The notes under the pieces were generated by a model that worked only from the letters and a program-made list of their open reading frames with translations, had not been told where the DNA came from and ran no database searches. Positions 63,740 to 64,000 of a stretch of 64,000 bases of DNA are shown piece after piece; within the stretch, counting starts at the first letter, position 1; every line of letters starts with the position of its first letter. The DNA is from CAYPJE01 sp964410945 (GTDB taxonomy: Bacteria; Fidelibacterota; Marinisomatia; Marinisomatales; TCS56). The translations under genes and the position numbers were made by a program. The stretch lies in NCBI GenBank assembly GCA_964410945.1, contig CAYPJE010000001.1:148907-212906 (forward strand), read 5' to 3'.

Positions 63740-64000
63740 ACACCAAGGCTTCCATCTACGTCCCGATCAACCGCGATCTACAATGGGCTGGCCAAGAACA
63801 CTAGACACCATTGATTTTGTGTAATTCTGATGATACCGGGTTTTAACCGGGAGAACAGGTATCCAAATCGTGGATAAAGTAGATTGGAATCTCTGTCCAA
63901 TGCTTTTCTTAAATGCTATTGCCAGAGATTCTTCACTCACTTCGTTCATTCAGAATGTATTATGTTTCAAGGAATATTTTACATAGTGGGAGAATAGGGG
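63740..64000. other. Gene-less right edge
   Basis: No convincing gene. The frame on the minus strand at 63767-63949 has no ribosome site or family features. The hairpin-like stretch 63925-63957 (GAGATTCTTCACTCACTTCG followed by TTCATTCAGAATG) resembles short dispersed repeats often seen in environmental genomes; only one copy is in view. Confidence 0.45.

Noticed and set aside
63767..63949. 60-codon open frame at the right edge on the minus strand
   Set aside because: No ribosome site, no recognisable family, and repeat-like sequence at its start.
1..64000. tRNA, rRNA or other RNA genes
   Set aside because: No T-loop, cloverleaf or rRNA-like sequence was recognised in any of the intergenic stretches; a dedicated search could still find a structured RNA.

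Overview
The window reads as a chromosomal segment of an uncultured Gram-negative bacterium of the FCB superphylum (Marinimicrobia/KSB1-like; the phylum is inference). The evidence is a lipid A operon, an ExbB/ExbD/TonB system, a TonB-dependent receptor paired with a lipoprotein, several secreted proteins ending in type IX (Por) sorting domains, and a Wolinella-type fumarate reductase. Genes are densely packed on both strands. I see no rRNA, tRNA, phage, insertion sequence or CRISPR array.

Layout. 1-1981: end of a fumarate reductase operon (frdA truncated by the window edge, then frdB). 2057-5158: energy transduction across the envelope, exbB-exbD-exbD-tonB plus a second TonB-like gene. 5246-7649: an S41 processing protease and a small outer-membrane-type protein. 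7845-14444: two very large secreted proteins with FG-GAP-like repeats and a shared module; one ends in a LamG domain, the other in a row of Ig-like domains and a membrane anchor. 14445-18870: lipid A operon (Gfo/Idh oxidoreductase, ICMT-like methyltransferase, lpxB, DUF374 acyltransferase, lpxK). 19109-23140: a membrane protein with a very acidic tail and an AT-rich receptor/lipoprotein pair. 23314-26709: acyl-CoA dehydrogenase, fabA, ychF. 26952-32751: PAP2 phosphatase, a TPR-like lipoprotein, three transporters and CvpA. 32752-36008: palindromic repeats, then two related secreted proteins whose sorting domains are nearly identical in DNA. 36104-39711: algH/yqgE and uvrA. 39719-46094: surface-polysaccharide genes (acetyltransferase, deacetylase-like protein, four glycosyltransferases). 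46183-48685: a pair of outer-membrane-type proteins. 48748-58331: housekeeping genes (amidase, folC, rho, an orphan Cas6-like protein, aminotransferase, rpmE, DUF1385, prfA, prmC). 58401-59234: UbiA-family prenyltransferase. 59892-62740: a type IX cargo protein and a short orphan secretin. 62960-63739: a MerR/TipAS regulator.

Many of the genes build or supply the cell envelope: lipid A, exported polysaccharide, outer-membrane receptors with their TonB energy source, and type IX cargo. The most unusual item is the gene at 52929-53966. It has the layout of Bacteroidetes-type Cas6 (Cas6b), but no CRISPR array or other cas gene is present, the usual N-terminal histidines are absent, and it carries a long acidic then Arg/Pro-rich tail. 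It lies directly downstream of rho.
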